A stretch of 64,000 nucleotides of DNA from Lamellibrachia columna (taxonomy: Eukaryota; Annelida; Polychaeta; Sabellida; Siboglinidae). The position numbers and the translations under genes are program-made. The stretch is from assembly GCA_963662155.1 (NCBI GenBank), contig OY759273.1, forward strand, positions 29,960,044-30,024,043, written 5' to 3'. Shown here piece by piece: positions 1-14,345 of the stretch (position 1 is its first letter; every line of letters begins with the position of its first letter). Under the pieces are notes generated by a model that saw nothing but the letters and a program-made list of their open reading frames with translations, had not been told where the DNA came from and did not search any database.

Positions 1-186
1 CACATTGTCGCCGTTGTCGAAGCCTCCTATTTTCGAGGCGCCGACGTCGTCGCGATCACCGACGTAGAGACGCAATCCCCACTCGTCTTCAACGTGTTTC
101 AACAGTTGACTGCAAACTTAGCGCGAGATTATCGCGAAGCCGCCCTGGCAATAGACAAAGTTAGCGGCGTGTTGGATTTACAGTGA
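1..186 (+). CDS. 3' end of an unidentified protein-coding frame (partial)
   Basis: The first 183 bases read as 61 uninterrupted codons, ending in TGA at 184-186. The window edge cuts off the start. The peptide includes the stretches RGADVVAITDVETQS and LARDYREAALAIDKVSG and ends VLDLQ. The segment is about 53% GC and rich in CG dinucleotides, unlike the AT-rich satellite that begins four bases after the stop. An AATAAA at 202-207 could serve as its polyadenylation signal, although it already lies in the first satellite unit. I do not recognise the family. It may be the last exon of a host gene or part of a mobile or viral-type element. Confidence 0.45.
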   Translation, partial: HIVAVVEASYFRGADVVAITDVETQSPLVFNVFQQLTANLARDYREAALAIDKVSGVLDLQ

Positions 187-669
187 GCTCACAGTTGTTC
201 TAATAAATCAGTATTTGCGCTGAGTAGTAATGGCTTATGTTTTGGTAACCAGATTGATTTGTTTAATGTTTTTATTTATACTTTCACTGAACATCCTTCT
301 TGTCAAAGGATATTTGATTTTTTATGAGCATGCTGTAGTCAAGAAAAGTACGTCGTTTATATGAGTACAACCATATGGTAAAATGCATATTGCTCAAACA
401 AAGATACATATGAGAGATTGATTTTGTAAATATTTAGCAAATATTCTATTGAAATAATGTTTTTTCTCATAAGCAATTTATACACTGCTTATGAAAATGT
501 TGACCATATTATTGGATTTATTAAACATAACTTTTTTTTACCAAACTAACGGTGCTTTTCCTCTTTTTTCACTGATGTTCATGGGTTAGGTTCAGGTAAA
601 ATATTGTCGTTTCACTCTTTCTGTTTTTTCTTTCCATACTTTCCTATCGGCTGCCCCCTCTCCATCTTT

Positions 670-1558
670 CATCTTCCTTCTCTCCATCTTTCATCTTCCC
701 CCGATCTTCTCATATCCCACCTCACGCAGTCCTACGATCTTAGCTGTTCGTTCCCCTTTTCTTGCATCCTTGATGTTTTTTCACCTTTCTCTTCCACTCT
801 CTTCACTAGTATGTCTGCATCCATCCTTACCATGTGGCCTGCCCATTTCACGTTGCTTCTCACCACTCTTCCTGTTGAACTGTTTTGTTGCATCACATAT
901 TTCCTGAGGTCGTTCATCCTTCTTTCGTCAACCCTCTTTGTTCGTGTTATTCGACAAAACCAGAACCAACTTTCAGCTGCTGTTGTTCTGTCGACGCCAC
1001 TGTCTCCAGATACAGATTAAGGCATGCTTGTGTAACACAAGCTCTCAGGACTTTCCTTTTCAGCTTTTTCAAAATGTTTCTGTCCAACATGACTCCCTCT
1101 ACCTTTCCGCAAGCGTTCACTCCCTGTTGTATCAGGCATCGCATTTCTACCTCTGAATGCTCATCCTCATTAACCATTCCTCCAAGTTACACAAAGCCAT
1201 CCACTTGGTTGAACTCCTTATCATCCAAACTAATGTTCAAGTCCTCTCTGATGTCAAACCCACATCTCTTCTGTCTTCTCCCGGCTCATTATCGGTCCTT
1301 CCTTCTTGAACACCCCCTTCCATTCCTCCAACACTTCCTGTAATTCTTGTTTTTGTCTGCTATCATGGCCAGATCGTTTGCATACTTCCCCTTCCTGAGA
1401 ACATCCTTCATGCTGATCTTCCTGCTGATTAGTGCCACCACCATGATAAAGAATAAAGGTACATTTCCTTGCCTCTAACCGATGTTAACTTTAAACTCTT
1501 CCGACAACCCATATCCAAACACAACTCTTCTTTTTGTTCTCAGGAACAAGACAGTTCT
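670..1558 (-). pseudogene. LINE reverse transcriptase remnant, array unit 1
   Basis: Read on the minus strand, the order is GLSEEFKVNIG-stop-RQG (RT motifs before the catalytic box), then the region of the catalytic box (YANDLA in better-preserved units, with Asn replacing the usual first Asp), then a thumb-like segment with GKVEGVMLDRNI and a C-terminal WAGHMVRMDADI block typical of non-LTR RTs. This unit has an extra stop after NEQLRS, caused by CTACG where most units have CTTCG. It cannot encode an active enzyme. Confidence 0.75.
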
Positions 1559-2493
1559 GGGTGTTGCACGCCATGACACAGAACTGACTAAATACAACCA
1601 ACTCATTACAAAGTCAGACTCCCAGATAAGTACAAAAGGTGTTGGAATGAAAAGGTCAGCCAGGGAGTGAACTGTTAAGCACGTTGAACAATCCCAAGGA
1701 GTGGATACAGTGCTGTGTAAACATAAACATGCCTTTACTTTAGGTCTTTTTACAGGTGCTGCGGCAGCCAGGAAAAATTTTGGTGGACCGAGAGTGAACA
1801 ATATCAAGGGTTACTTCAATCGGATCGCGCTTGCCTATGCCCACTTTGTGTGTTTGTACAGGTTGGTGTCATAAGTAGACATAACCGCCTTGGAAGCAGG
1901 CCATTCGTGGTGCTCTTGCAAATTCATTGGATTATGAGTGAAACAGACATTGCAAAAACTGTAACAATGAATTGTGGGGGAGGGGAGAATGTCACATTAG
2001 ATTGAGATAGTAACTTTTACACTTGTTCTAATAAATCAGTATTTGCGCTGAGTAGTAATGGCTTATGTTTTGGTAACCAGATTGATTTGTTTAATGTTTT
2101 TATTTATACTTTCACTGTACATCCTTCTTGTCAAAGGATATTTTATTTTTATGAGCATGCTGTAGTCAAGAAAAGTACGTCGTTTATATGAGTACAACCA
2201 TATGGTAAAATGCATATTGCTCAAACAGAGAAACATATGAGAGATTGATTTTGTAAATATTTAGCGAATATTCTATTTAAATAATGTTTTTTCTCATAAG
2301 CAATTTATACACTGCTTATGAAAATGTTGACCATATTATTGGATTTATTAAACATGACTTTTTTTTACTAAACTAACGGTGCTTTTCCTCTTTTTTCACT
2401 GATGTTCATGGGTTAGGTTCAGGTAAAATATTGTCGTTTCACTCTTTCTGTTTTTTCTTTACATAGTTTTCTATCGGCTGCCCCCTCCATCTT

Positions 2494-3390
2494 TCATCTG
2501 CCTCCTCTCCATCTTTCATCTTCCCCCGATCTTCTCATATCCCACCTCTCGCAGTCCTTCGATCTTAGCTGTTCGTTCCCCTTTTCTTGCATCCTTGATG
2601 TTTTTTCACCTTTCTCTTCCACTCTCTTCACTAGTATGTCTGCATCCATCCTTACCATGTGGCCTGCCAATTTCACGTTGCATTTAAACCAATTTTCCTG
2701 TTGAACTGTTTTGTTGCATCACATATTTCCTCAGGTCGTTCATCCTTCTTTCGTCAACGCTCTTTGTTCGTGTTATTCGACAAAACCAGAACCAACTTTC
2801 AGCTGCTGTTGTTGTTCTGTCGACGCCACTGTCTCCAGATACAGATTAAGGCATGCTTGTGTAACACAAGCTCTCAGGACTTTCCTTTTCAGCTTTTTCA
2901 AAATGTTTCTGTCCAACATGACTCCCTCTACCTTTCCGCAAGCATTCGCTCCCTGTTGTATCCGGCATCGCATTTCTACCTCTGAATGCTCATCCTCATT
3001 AACCATTCCTCCAAGTTACACAAAGCCATCCACTTGGTTGAACTCCTTATCATCCAAACTAATGTTCAAGTCCTCTCTCTGATGTCAATCCCACATCTCT
3101 TCTGTCTTCTCCCGGCGCATTATCGGTCCGTGCTTCTTGAACATCCCCTTCCATTGCTCCAACACTTTCTGTAGTTCTTGTTTTTTGTCTGCTATCATGG
3201 CCAGATCGTTTGCATACATCCCCTTCCTGAGAACATCCTTCTTGCTGAACTTCCTGCTGATTAGTGCCACCACCATGATAAAGAGTAAAGGGTCATTTCC
3301 TTGCCTCTAACCGATGTTAACTTTAAACTCTTCCGACAACCCATATCCAACCACAACTCTACTTTTTGTTCTCAGGAACATGACAGTTCT
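2494..3390 (-). pseudogene. LINE reverse transcriptase remnant, array unit 2
   Basis: Same order of RT pieces as unit 1. The catalytic-box region is readable as MYANDLAMIADKKQELQ (3085-3276), followed by EVEMRCRIQQGANACGKVEG (2773-3006) and the C-terminal WRGGR block. The stop between NIG and RQG is present. The three pieces lie in different frames. Confidence 0.75.
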
Positions 3391-4329
3391 GGGTGTTGCA
3401 CGCCATGACACAGAACTGACTAAATACAACCAACTCATTACAAAGTCAGACTCCCAGATAAGTACAAAAGGTGTTGGAATGAACAGGTCAGCCAAGGAGT
3501 GAACTGTTAAGCACGTTGAACAATCCCAAGGAGTGGATACAGTGCTGTGTAAACATAAACATGCCTTTACTTTAGGTATTTTTACAGGTGCTGCGGCAGC
3601 CAGGAACAATTTTGGTGGACCGAGAGTGAACAATATCAAGGGTGACTTCAATCGGATCGCGCTTGCCTAACCCCACTTTGTTTGTTGGTACAGGTTGGTG
3701 TCATAAGTAGACATAACCGCCTTGGAAGCAGGCCATTCATGGTGCTCTTGCAAATTCATTGGATTATGAGTGAAACAGACATTGCAAAAACTGTAACAAT
3801 GAATTGTGTGGGAGGGGAGAATGTCACATTAGATTGAGAAACTAACTTTTACAGTTGTTCTAATCAATCAGTATTTGCGCTGAGTAGTAATGGCTTATGT
3901 TTTGGTAACCAGATTGATTTGTTTAATGTTTTTATTTATACTTTCACTGAACATCCTTCTTGTCAAAGGATATTTGCTTTTTATGAGCATGCTGTAGTCA
4001 AGAAAAGTACGTCGTTTATATGAGTACAACCATATGGTAAAATGCATATTGCTCAAACAAAGATACATATGAGAGATTGATTTTGTAAATATTTAGCAAA
4101 TATTCTATTGAAATAATGTTTTTTCTCATAAGCAATTTATACACTGCTTATGAAAATGTTGACCATATTATTGGATTTATTAAACATAACTTTTTTTTAC
4201 CAAACTAACGGTGCTTTTCCTCTTTTTTTCACTGATGTTCATGGGTTAGGTTCAGGTAAAATATTGTCGTTTCACTCTTTCTGTTTTTTCTTTCCATACT
4301 TTCCTATCGGCTGCCCCCTCTCCATCTTT

Positions 4330-5187
4330 CATCTTCCTCCTCTCCATCTTTCATCTTCCCCCGATCTTCTCATATCCCACCTCACGCAGTCCTACGATCT
4401 TAGCTGTTCGTTCCCCTTTTCTTGCATCCTTGATGTTTTTTCACCTTTCTCTTCCACTCTCTTCACTTGTATGTCTGCATCCATCCTTACCATGTGGCCT
4501 GCCCATTTCACGTTGCTTCTCACCAATCTTCCTGTTGAACTGTTTTGTTGCATCACATATTTCCTCAGGTCGTTCATCCATCTTTCGTCAACCCTCTTTG
4601 TTCGTGTGATTCGACAAAACCAGAACCAACTTTCAGCTGCTGTTGTTCTGTCGATGCCACTGTCTCCAGATACAGATTAAGGCATTTCAGCTTTTTCAAA
4701 ATGTTTCTGTCCAACATGACTCCCTCTACCTTTCCGCAAGCATTCGCTCCCTGTTGTATCAGGCATCGCATTTCTACCTCTGAATGCTCATCCTCATTAA
4801 CCATTCCTCCAAGTTACACAAAGCCATCCACTTGGTTGAACTCCTTATCATCCAAACTAATGTTCAAGTCCTCTCTCTGATGTCAAACCCACATCTCTTC
4901 TGTCTTCTCCCGGCTCATTATCGGTCCTTCCTTCTTGAACACCCCCTTCCATTCCTCCAACACTTCCTGTAATTCTTGTTTTTGTCTGCTATCATGGCCA
5001 GATCGTTTGCATACTTCCCCTTCCTGAGAACATCCTTCATGCTGATCTTCCTGCTGATTAGTGCCACCACCATGATAAAGAATAAAGGTACATTTCCTTG
5101 CCTCTAACCGATGTTAACTTTAAACTCTTCCGACAACCCATATCCAACCACAACTCTTCTTTTTGTTCTCATGAACATGACAGTTCT
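4330..5187 (-). pseudogene. LINE reverse transcriptase remnant, array unit 3
   Basis: This copy carries the 34-base deletion near 4685, which joins KKLK directly to CLNLYLE. It also has the NEQLRS stop seen in unit 1. Otherwise it shows the same pieces and the same stop before RQG as the other units. Confidence 0.7.
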
Positions 5188-6123
5188 GGGTGTTGCACGC
5201 CATGACACAGAACTGACTAAATACAACCAACTCATTACAAAGTCAGACTTTCAGATAAGTACAAAAGGTGTTGGAATGAACAGGTCAGCCAGGGAGTGAA
5301 CTGTTAAGCACGTTGAACAATCCGAAGGAGTGGATACAGTGCTGTGTAAACATAAACATGCCTTTACTTTAGGTATTTTTACAGGTGCTGCGGCAGCCAG
5401 GAACAATTTTGGTGGACCGAGAGTGAACAATATCAAGGGTGACTTCAATCAGATCGCGCTTACCTATCCCCACTTTGTGTGTTGGTACAGGTTGGTGTCA
5501 TAAGTAGACATAACCGCCTTGGAAGCAGGCCATTCATGGTGCTCTTGCAAATTCATTGGATTATGAGTGAAACAGACATTGCAAAAACTGTAACAATGAA
5601 TTTTGGGGGAGGGGAGAATGTCACATTTGATTGAGAAACTAACTTTTACACTTGTTCTAATAAATCAGTATTTGCGCTGAGTAGTAATGGCTTATGTTTT
5701 GGTAACCATATTGATTTGTTTAATGTTTTTATTTATACTTTCACTGTACATCCTTCTTGTCAAAGGATATTTGATTTTTATGTGCATACTGTAGTCAAGA
5801 AAAGTACGTCGTTTATATAAGTACAACCATATGGTAAAATGCATATTGCTCAAACAGAGATACATATGGGAGATTGATTTTGTAAATATTTAGCAAATAT
5901 TATATTTAAATAATGTTTTTTCTCATAAGCAATTAATACTCTGCTTATAAAAATGTTGACCATATTATTGGATTTATTAAACATAACTTTGTTTTACCAA
6001 ACTAAAGGTGCTTTTCCTCTTTTTTCACTGATGTTCATGGGTTAGGTTCAGGTAAAATATTGTCGAGTCACTCTTTCTGTTTTTTTTTCCATACTTTTAT
6101 ATCGGCTGCCCCCTCTCCATCTT

Positions 6124-7019
6124 TCATCTTCCCCCTCTCCATCTTTCATCTTCCCCCGATCTTTTCATATCCCACCGCACGCAGTCCTTCGATCTTAGCT
6201 GTTCGTTCCCCTTTTCTTGCATCCTTGATGTTTTTTCACCTTTCTCTTCCACTCTCTTTACTAGTATGTCTGCATCCATCCTTACCATGTGGCCTACCCA
6301 TTTCACCTTGCTTCTCACCAATCTTCATGTTGAACTGTTTTGTTGCATCACATATTTCCTCAGGTCGTTCATCCTTCTTTCGTCAAACCTCTTTGTTCGT
6401 GTTATTCGACAAACCAAAACCAACCATGCAGCTGCTGTTGTTGTTCTGTCAACGCCACTGTCACCAGATACAGATTAAGGCATGCTTGTGTAACACAAGC
6501 TCTCAGGACTTTCCTTTTCAGCTTTTTCAAAATGTTTCTGTCCAACATGACTCCCTCTACCTTTCCCCGAGCATTCGCTCCCTGTTGTATCCGGCATCGC
6601 ATTTCTACCTCTGAATGCTCATCCTCATTAACCATTCCTCCAAGTTACACAAAGCCATCCACTTGGTTGAACTCCTTATCATCCAAATTAATGTTCTAGT
6701 CCTCTCTCTGATGTCAAACCCGCATCTCTTCTGTCTTCTCCCGGCTTATTATCGGTCCTTCCTTCTTGAACACACCCTTCTATTGCTCCAACACTTCCTG
6801 TAGTTCTTGTTTTTTGTCTGCTATCATGGCCAGATCGTTTGCATACATCCCCTTCCTGAGAACATCCTTCTTGCTGAACTTCCTGCTGATTAGTGCCACC
6901 ACCATGATAAAGAGTAAAGGGTCATTTCCTTGCCTCTAACCGATGTTAACTTTAAACTCTTCCGACAACCCATATCCAACCACAACTCTTCTTTTTGTTC
7001 TCAGGAACATGACAGTTCT
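6124..7019 (-). pseudogene. LINE reverse transcriptase remnant, array unit 4
   Basis: Same architecture. It is the first unit of the second subtype (CAAACCAAAACC upstream of the C-terminal block). The C-terminal block reads through KDCVRWDMKRSGEDERWRGGR. Confidence 0.7.
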
Positions 7020-7957
7020 GGGTGTTGCACGCCATGACACAGAACTGACTAAATACAACCAACTCATTACAAAGTCAGGCTCCCAGATAAGTACAAAAGG
7101 TGTTGGAATGAACAGGTCAGCCAGGGAGTGAACTGTTAAGCACGTTGAACAATCCCAAGGAGTGGATACAGTGCTGTGTAAACATAAACATGCCTTTACT
7201 TTAGGTATTTTTACAGGTGCTGCGGCAGCCAGGAACAATTTTGGTGGACCGAGAGTGAACAATATCAAGGGTGACTTCAATCGGATCGCGCTTGCCTATC
7301 CCCACTTTGTTTGTTGGTACAGGTTGGTGTCATAAGTAGACATAACCGCCTTGGAAGCAGGCCATTCATGGTGCTCTTGCAAATTCATTGGATTATGAGT
7401 GAAACAGACATTGCAAAAACTGTAACAATGAATTGTGGGGGAGGGGAGAATGTCACATTAGATTGAGAAACTAACTTTTACACTTGTTCTAATAAATCAG
7501 TGTTTGCGCTGAGTAGTAATTGCTTATGTTTTGGTAACCAGATTGATTTGTTTAATGTTTTTATTTATACTTTCACTGTACATCCTTCTTGTCAAAGGAT
7601 ATTTGATTTTTATGAGCATGCTGTAGTCAAGAAAAGTACGTCGTTTATATAAGTACAACCATATGGTAAAATGCATATTGCTCAAACAGAGATACATATG
7701 AGAGATTGATTTTGTAAATATTTAGCAAATATTATATTTAAATAATGTTTTTTCTCATAAGCAATTTATACACTGCTTATAAAAATGTTGACCATATTAT
7801 TGGATTTATTAAACATAACTTTTTTTTACCAACCCTAACGGTGCTTTTCCTCTTTTTTCACTGATGTTCATGGGTTAGGTTCAGGTAAAATATTGTCGAG
7901 TCACTCTTTCTGTTTTTTCTTTCCATACTTTTCTATCGGCTGCCCCCTCTCCATCTT

Positions 7958-8848
7958 TCATCTTCCCCCTCTCCATCTTTCATCTTCCCCCGATCTTCTC
8001 ATATCCCACCGCACGCAGTCCTTCGATCTTAGCTGTTCGTTCCCCTTTTCTTGCATCCTTGATGTTTTTTCACCTTTCTCTTCCACTCTCTTTACTAGTA
8101 TGTCTGCATCCATCCTTACCATGTGGCCTACCCAATTCACGTTGCTTCTCACCAATCTTCCGGTTGAACTGTTTTGTTGCATCACATATTTCCTCAGGTC
8201 GTTCATCCTTCTTTCGTCAAACCTCTTTGTTCGTGTTATTCGACAAACCAAAACCAACTATGCAGCTGCTGTTGTTGTTCTGTCAACGCCACTGTCACCA
8301 GATACAGATTAAGGCATGCTTGTGTAACACAAGCTCTCAGGACTTTCCTTTTCAGCTTTTTCAAAATGTTTCTGTCCAACATGACTCCCTCTACCTTTCC
8401 CCAGGCATTCGCTCCCTGTTGTATCTGGCATCGCATTTCTACCTCTGAATGCTCATCCTCATTAACCATTCCTCCAAGTTACACAAAGCCATCCACTTGG
8501 TTGAACTCCTTATCATCCAAACTAATGTTCAAGTCCTCTATCTGATGTCAAACCCGCATCTCTTCTGTCTTCTCCCGGCTCATTATCGGTCCTTCCTTCT
8601 TGAACACACCCTTCCATTGCTCCAACACTTCCTGTAGTTCTTGTTTTTTGTCTGCTATCATGGCCAGATCGTTTGCATACATCCCCTTCCTGAGAACATC
8701 CTTCATGCTGATCTTCCTGCTGATCAGTGCCACCACCATCAGTGCCACCACCATTTCCTTGCCTCTAACCGATGTTAACTTTGAACTCTTCCGACAACCC
8801 ATATCCAACCACAACTCTTGTTTTTGTTCTCAGGAACATGACAGTTCT
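7958..8848 (-). pseudogene. LINE reverse transcriptase remnant, array unit 5
   Basis: Same pieces in the same order. Near 8722-8757 a short CAGTGCCACCACCAT motif is duplicated where other units have GATAAAGAGTAAA; this adds MVVALMVVALIS ahead of the YANDLA box. The C-terminal 99-residue block is open. Confidence 0.75.
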
Positions 8849-9786
8849 GGGTGTTGCACGCCATGACACAGAACTGACTAAATACAACCAACTCATTACA
8901 AAGTCAGGCTCCCAGATAAGTACAAAAGGTGTTGGAATGAACAGGTCAGCCAGGGAGTGAACTGTTAAGCACGTTGAACAATCCCAAGGAGTGGATCCAG
9001 TGCTGTGTAAACATAAACATGCCTTTACTTTAGGTATTTTTACAGGTGCTGCGGCAGCCAGGAACAATTTTGGTGGACCGAGAGTAAACAATATCAAGGG
9101 TGACTTCAATCGGATCGCGCTTGCCTATCCCCACTTTGTTTGTTGGTACAGGTTGGTGTCATAAGTAGACATAACCGCCTTGGAAGCAGGCCATTCATGG
9201 TGCTCTTGCAAATTCATTGGATTATGAGTGAAACAGACATTGCAAAAACTGTAACAATGAATTGTGGGGGAGGGGAGAATGTCACATTAGATTGAGAAAC
9301 TAACTTTTACACTTGTTCTAATAAATCAGTGTTTGCGCTGAGTAGTAATGGCTTATGTTTTGGTAACCAGATTGATTTGTTTAATGTTTTTATTTATACT
9401 TTCACTGTACATCCTTCTTGTCAAAGGATATTTGATTTTTATGAGCATGCTGTAGTCAAGAAAAGTACGTCGTTTATATAAGTACAACCATATGGTAAAA
9501 TGCATATTGCTCAAACAGAGATACATATGAGAGATTGATTTTGTAAATATTTAGCAAATATTATATTTAAATAATGTTTTTTCTCATAAGCAATTTATAC
9601 ACTGCTTATAAAAATGTTGACCATATTATTGGATTTATTAAACATAACTTTTTTTTACCAACCCTAACTGTGCTTTTCCTCTTTTTTCACTGATGTTCAT
9701 GGGTTAGGTTCAGGTAAAATATTGTCGAGTCACTCTTTCTGTTTTTTCTTTCCATACTTTTCTATCGGCTGCCCCCTCTCCATCTT

Positions 9787-10682
9787 TCATCTTCCCCCTC
9801 TCCATCTTTCATCTTCCCCCGATCTTCTCATATCCCACCGCACGCAGTCCTTCGATCTTAGCTGTTCGTTCCCCTTTTCTTGCATCCTTGATGTTTTTTC
9901 ACCTTTCTCTTCCACTCTCTTTACTAGTATGTCTGCATCCATCCTTACCATGTGGCCTACCCAATTCACGTTGCTTCTCACCAATCTTCCGGTTGAACTG
10001 TTTTGTTGCATCACATATTTCCTCAGGTCGTTCATCCTTCTTTCGTCAAACCTCTTTGTTCGTGTTATTCGACAAACCAAAACCAACTATGCAGCTGCTG
10101 TTGTTGTTCTGTCAACGCCACTGTCACCAGATACAGATTAAGGCATGCTTGTGTAACACAAGCTCTCAGGACTTTCCTTTTCAGCTTTTTCAAAATGTTT
10201 CTGTCCAACATGACTCCCTCTACCTTTCCCCAAGCATTCGCTCCCTGTTGTATCCGGCATCGCATTTCTACCTCTGAATGCTCATCCTCATTAACCATTC
10301 CTCCAAGTTACACAAAGCCATCCACTTGGTTGAACTCCTTATCATCCAAACTAATGTTCAAGTCCTCTATCTGATGTCAAACCCGCATCTCTTCTGTCTT
10401 CTCCCGGCTCATTATCGGTCCTTCCTTCTTGAACACACCCTTCCATTGCTCCAACACTTCCTGTAGTTCTTGTTTTTTGTCTGCTATCATGGCCAGATCG
10501 TTTGCATACATCCCCTTCCTGAGAACATCCTTCATGCTGATCTTCCTGCTGATCAGTGCCACCACCATGATAAAGAGTAAACTGTCATTTCCTTGCCTCT
10601 AACCGATGTTAACTTTGAACTCTTCCGACAACCCATATCCAACCACAACTCTTGTTTTTGTTCTCAGGAACATGACAGTTCT
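9787..10682 (-). pseudogene. LINE reverse transcriptase remnant, array unit 6
   Basis: Almost identical to unit 5, without the short duplication. The YANDLA box is at 10377-10568 and the C-terminal block at 9787-10086. Confidence 0.75.
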
Positions 10683-11619
10683 GGGTGTTGCACGCCATGA
10701 CACAGAACTGACTAAATACAACCAACTCATTACAAAGTCAGACTCCCAGATAAGTACAAAAGGTGTTGGAATGAACAGGTCAGCCAGGGAGTGAACTGTT
10801 AAGCACGTTGAACAATCCCAAGGAGTGGATACAGTGCTGTGTAAACATAAACATGCCTTTACTTTAGGTCTTTTTACAGGTGCTGCGGCAGCCAGGAACA
10901 ATTTTGGTGGACCGAGAGTGGAAAATATCAAGGGTGACTTCAATCGGATCGCGCTTGCCTATCCCCACTTTGTGTGTTGGTACAGGTTGGTGTCATAAGT
11001 AGACATAACCGCCTTGGGAGCAGGCCATTCATGGTGCTCTTGCAAATTCATTGGATTATGAGTGAAACAGACATTGCAAAAACTGTAACAATGAATTGTA
11101 GGGGAGGGGAGAATGTCACATTGGATTGAGAAACTAACTTTTACACTTGTTCTAATAAATCAGTATTAGCACTGAGTAGTAATGGCTTATGTTTTGGTAA
11201 CCAGATTGATTTGTTTAATGTTTTTATTTATACTTTCACTGTACATCCTTCTTGTCAAAGGATATTTGATTTTTATGAGCAAGCTGTAGTCAAGAAAAGT
11301 ACGTCGTTTATATAAGTACAACCATATGGTAAAATGCATATTGCTCAAACAGAGATACATATGAGAGATTGATTTTGTAAATATTTAGCAAATATTATAT
11401 TTAAATAATGTTTTTTCTCATAAGCAATTTATACACTGCTTATAAAAATGTTGACCATATTATTGGATTTATTAAACATAACTTTGTTTTACCAAACTAA
11501 AGGTGCTTTTCCTCTTTTTTTACTGATGTTAATGGGTTAGGTTCAGGTAAAATATTGTCGAGTCACTCTTTCTGTTTTTTCTTTCCATATTTTTCTATCG
11601 GCTGCCCCCTCTCCATCTT

Positions 11620-12515
11620 TCATCTTCCCCCTCTCCATCTTTCATCTTCCCCCGATCTTCTCATATCCCACCGCACGCAGTCCTTCGATCTTAGCTGTTC
11701 GTTCCCCTTTTCTTGCATCCTTGATGTTTTTTCACCTTTCTCTTCCACTCTCTTTACTAGTATGTCTGCATCCATCCTTACCATGTGGCCTACCCAATTC
11801 ACCTTGCTTCTCACCAATCTTCCGGTTGAACTGTTTTGTTGCATCACATATTTCCTCAGGTCGTTCATCCTTCTTTCGTCAAACCTCTTTGTTCGTGTTA
11901 TTCGACAAACCAAAACCAACTATGCAGCTGCTGTTGTTGTTCTGTCAACGCCACTGTCACCAGATACAGATTAAGGCATGCTTGTGTAACACAAGCTCTC
12001 AGGACTTTCCTTTTCAGCTTTTTCAAAATGTTTCTGTCCAACATGACTCCCTCTACCTTTCCCCAAGCATTCGCTCCCTGTTGTATCCGGCATCGCATTT
12101 CTACCTCTGAATGCTCATCCTCATTAACCATTCCTCCAAGTTACACAAAGCCATCCACTTGGTTGAACTCCTTATCATCCAAACTAATGTTCAAGTCCTC
12201 TATCTGATGTCAAACCCGCATCTCTTCTGTCTTCTCCCGGCTCATTATCGGTCCTTCCTTCTTGAACACACCCTTCCATTGCTCCAACACTTCTTGTAGT
12301 TCTTGTTTTTTGTCTGCTATCATGGCCAGATCGTTTGCATACATCCCCTTCCTGAGAACATCCTTCATGCTGATCTTCCTGCTGATCAGTGCCACCACCA
12401 TGATAAAGAGTAAACTGTCATTTCCTTGCCTCTAACCGATGTTAACTTTGAACTCTTCCGACAACCCATATCCAACCACAACTCTTGTTTTTGTTCTCAG
12501 GAACATGACAGTTCT
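11620..12515 (-). pseudogene. LINE reverse transcriptase remnant, array unit 7
   Basis: Almost identical to unit 6. The YANDLA box is at 12210-12401 and the C-terminal block at 11620-11919. The stop before RQG is shared. Confidence 0.75.
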
Positions 12516-13449
12516 GGGTGTTGCACACCATGACACAGAACTGACTAAATACAACCAACTCATTACAAAGTCAGGCTCCCAGATAAGTACAAAAGGTGTT
12601 GGAATGAACAGGTCAGCCAGGGAGTGAACTGTTAAGCACGTTGAACAATCCCAAGGAGTGGATACAGTGCTGTGTAAACATAAACATGCCTTTACTTTAG
12701 GTCTTTTTACAGGTGCTGCGGCAGCCAGGAACAATTTTGGTGGACCGAGAGTGGAAAATATCAAGGGTGACTTCAATCGGATCGCGCTTGCCTATCCCCA
12801 CTTTGTGTGTTGGTACAGGTTGGTGTCATAAGTAGACATAACCGCCTTGGGAGCAGGCCATTCATGGTGCTCTTGCAAATTCATTGGATTATGAGTGAAA
12901 CAGACATTGCAAAAACTGTAACAATGAATTGTGGGGGAGGGGAGAATGTCACATTGGATTGAGAAACTAACTTTTACACTTGTTCTAATAAATCAGTATT
13001 AGCGCTGGGTAGTAATGGCTTATGTTTTGGTAACCAGATTGATTTGTTTAATGTTTTTATTTATACTTTCACTGTACATCCTTCTTGTCAAAGGATATTT
13101 GATTTTTATGAGCATGCTGTAGTCAAGAAAAGTACGTCGTTTATATAAGTACAACCATATGGTAAAATGCATATTGCTCAAACAGAGATACATATGAGAG
13201 ATTGATTTTGTAAATATTTAGCAAATATATTTAAATAATGTTTTTTCTCATAAGCAATTTATACACTGCTTATAAAAATGTTGACCATATTATTGGATTT
13301 ATTAAACATAACTTTGTTTTACCAAACTAAAGGTGCTTTTCCTCTTTTTTTACTGATGTTAATGGGTTAGGTTCAGGTAAAATATTGTCGAGTCACTCTT
13401 TCTGTTTTTTCTTACCATACTTTTCTATCGGCTGCCCCCTCTCCATCTT

Positions 13450-14345
13450 TCATCTTCCCCCTCTCCATCTTTCATCTTCCCCCGATCTTCTCATATCCCA
13501 CCGCACGCAGTCCTTCGATCTTAGCTGTTCGTTCCCCTTTTCTTGCATCCTTGATGTTTTTTCACCTTTCTCTTCCACTCTCTTTACTAGTATGTCTGCA
13601 TCCATCCTTACCATGTGGCCTACCCATTTCACCTTGCTTCTCACCAATCTTCCTGTTGAAATGTTTTGTTGCATCACATATTTCCTCAGGTCGTTCATCC
13701 TTCTTTCGTCAAACCTCTTTGTTCATGTTATTCGACAAACCAAAACCAACCAAGCAGCTGCTGTTGTTGTTCTGTCAACGCCACTGTCACCAGATACAGA
13801 TTAAGGCATGCTTGTGTAACACAAGCTCTCAGGACTTTCCTTTTCAGCTTTTTCAAAATGTTTCTGTCCAACATGACTCCCTCTACCTTTCCCCAAGCAT
13901 TCGCTCCCTGTTGTATCCGGCATCGCATTTCTACCTCTGAATGCTCATCCTCATTAACCATTCCTCCAAGTTACACAAAGCCATCCACTTGGTTGAACTC
14001 CTTATCATCCAAACTAATGTTCAAGTCCTCTATCTGATGTCAAACCCGCATCTCTTCTGTCTTCTCCCGGCTCATTATCGGTCCTTCCTTCTTGAACACA
14101 CCCTTCCATTGCTCCAACACTTCCTGTAGTTCTTGTTTTTTGTCTGCTATCATGGCCAGATCGTTTGCATACATCCCCTTCCTGAGAACATCCTTCATGC
14201 TGATCTTCCTGCTGATTAGTGCCACCACCATGATAAAGAGTAAACTGTCATTTCCTTGCCTCTAACCGATGTTAACTTTGAACTCTTCCGACAACCCATA
14301 TCCAACCACAACTCTTGTTTTTGTTCTCAGGAACATGACAGTTCT
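13450..14345 (-). pseudogene. LINE reverse transcriptase remnant, array unit 8
   Basis: Same architecture with a few private substitutions. The YANDLA box is at 14040-14231. This is the last unit that contains the catalytic-box region. Confidence 0.75.

Noticed and set aside
1..186. Idea that the GC-rich coding end is from a DNA virus or virus-like element
   Set aside because: Only composition suggests it; I see no motif that identifies such a family.
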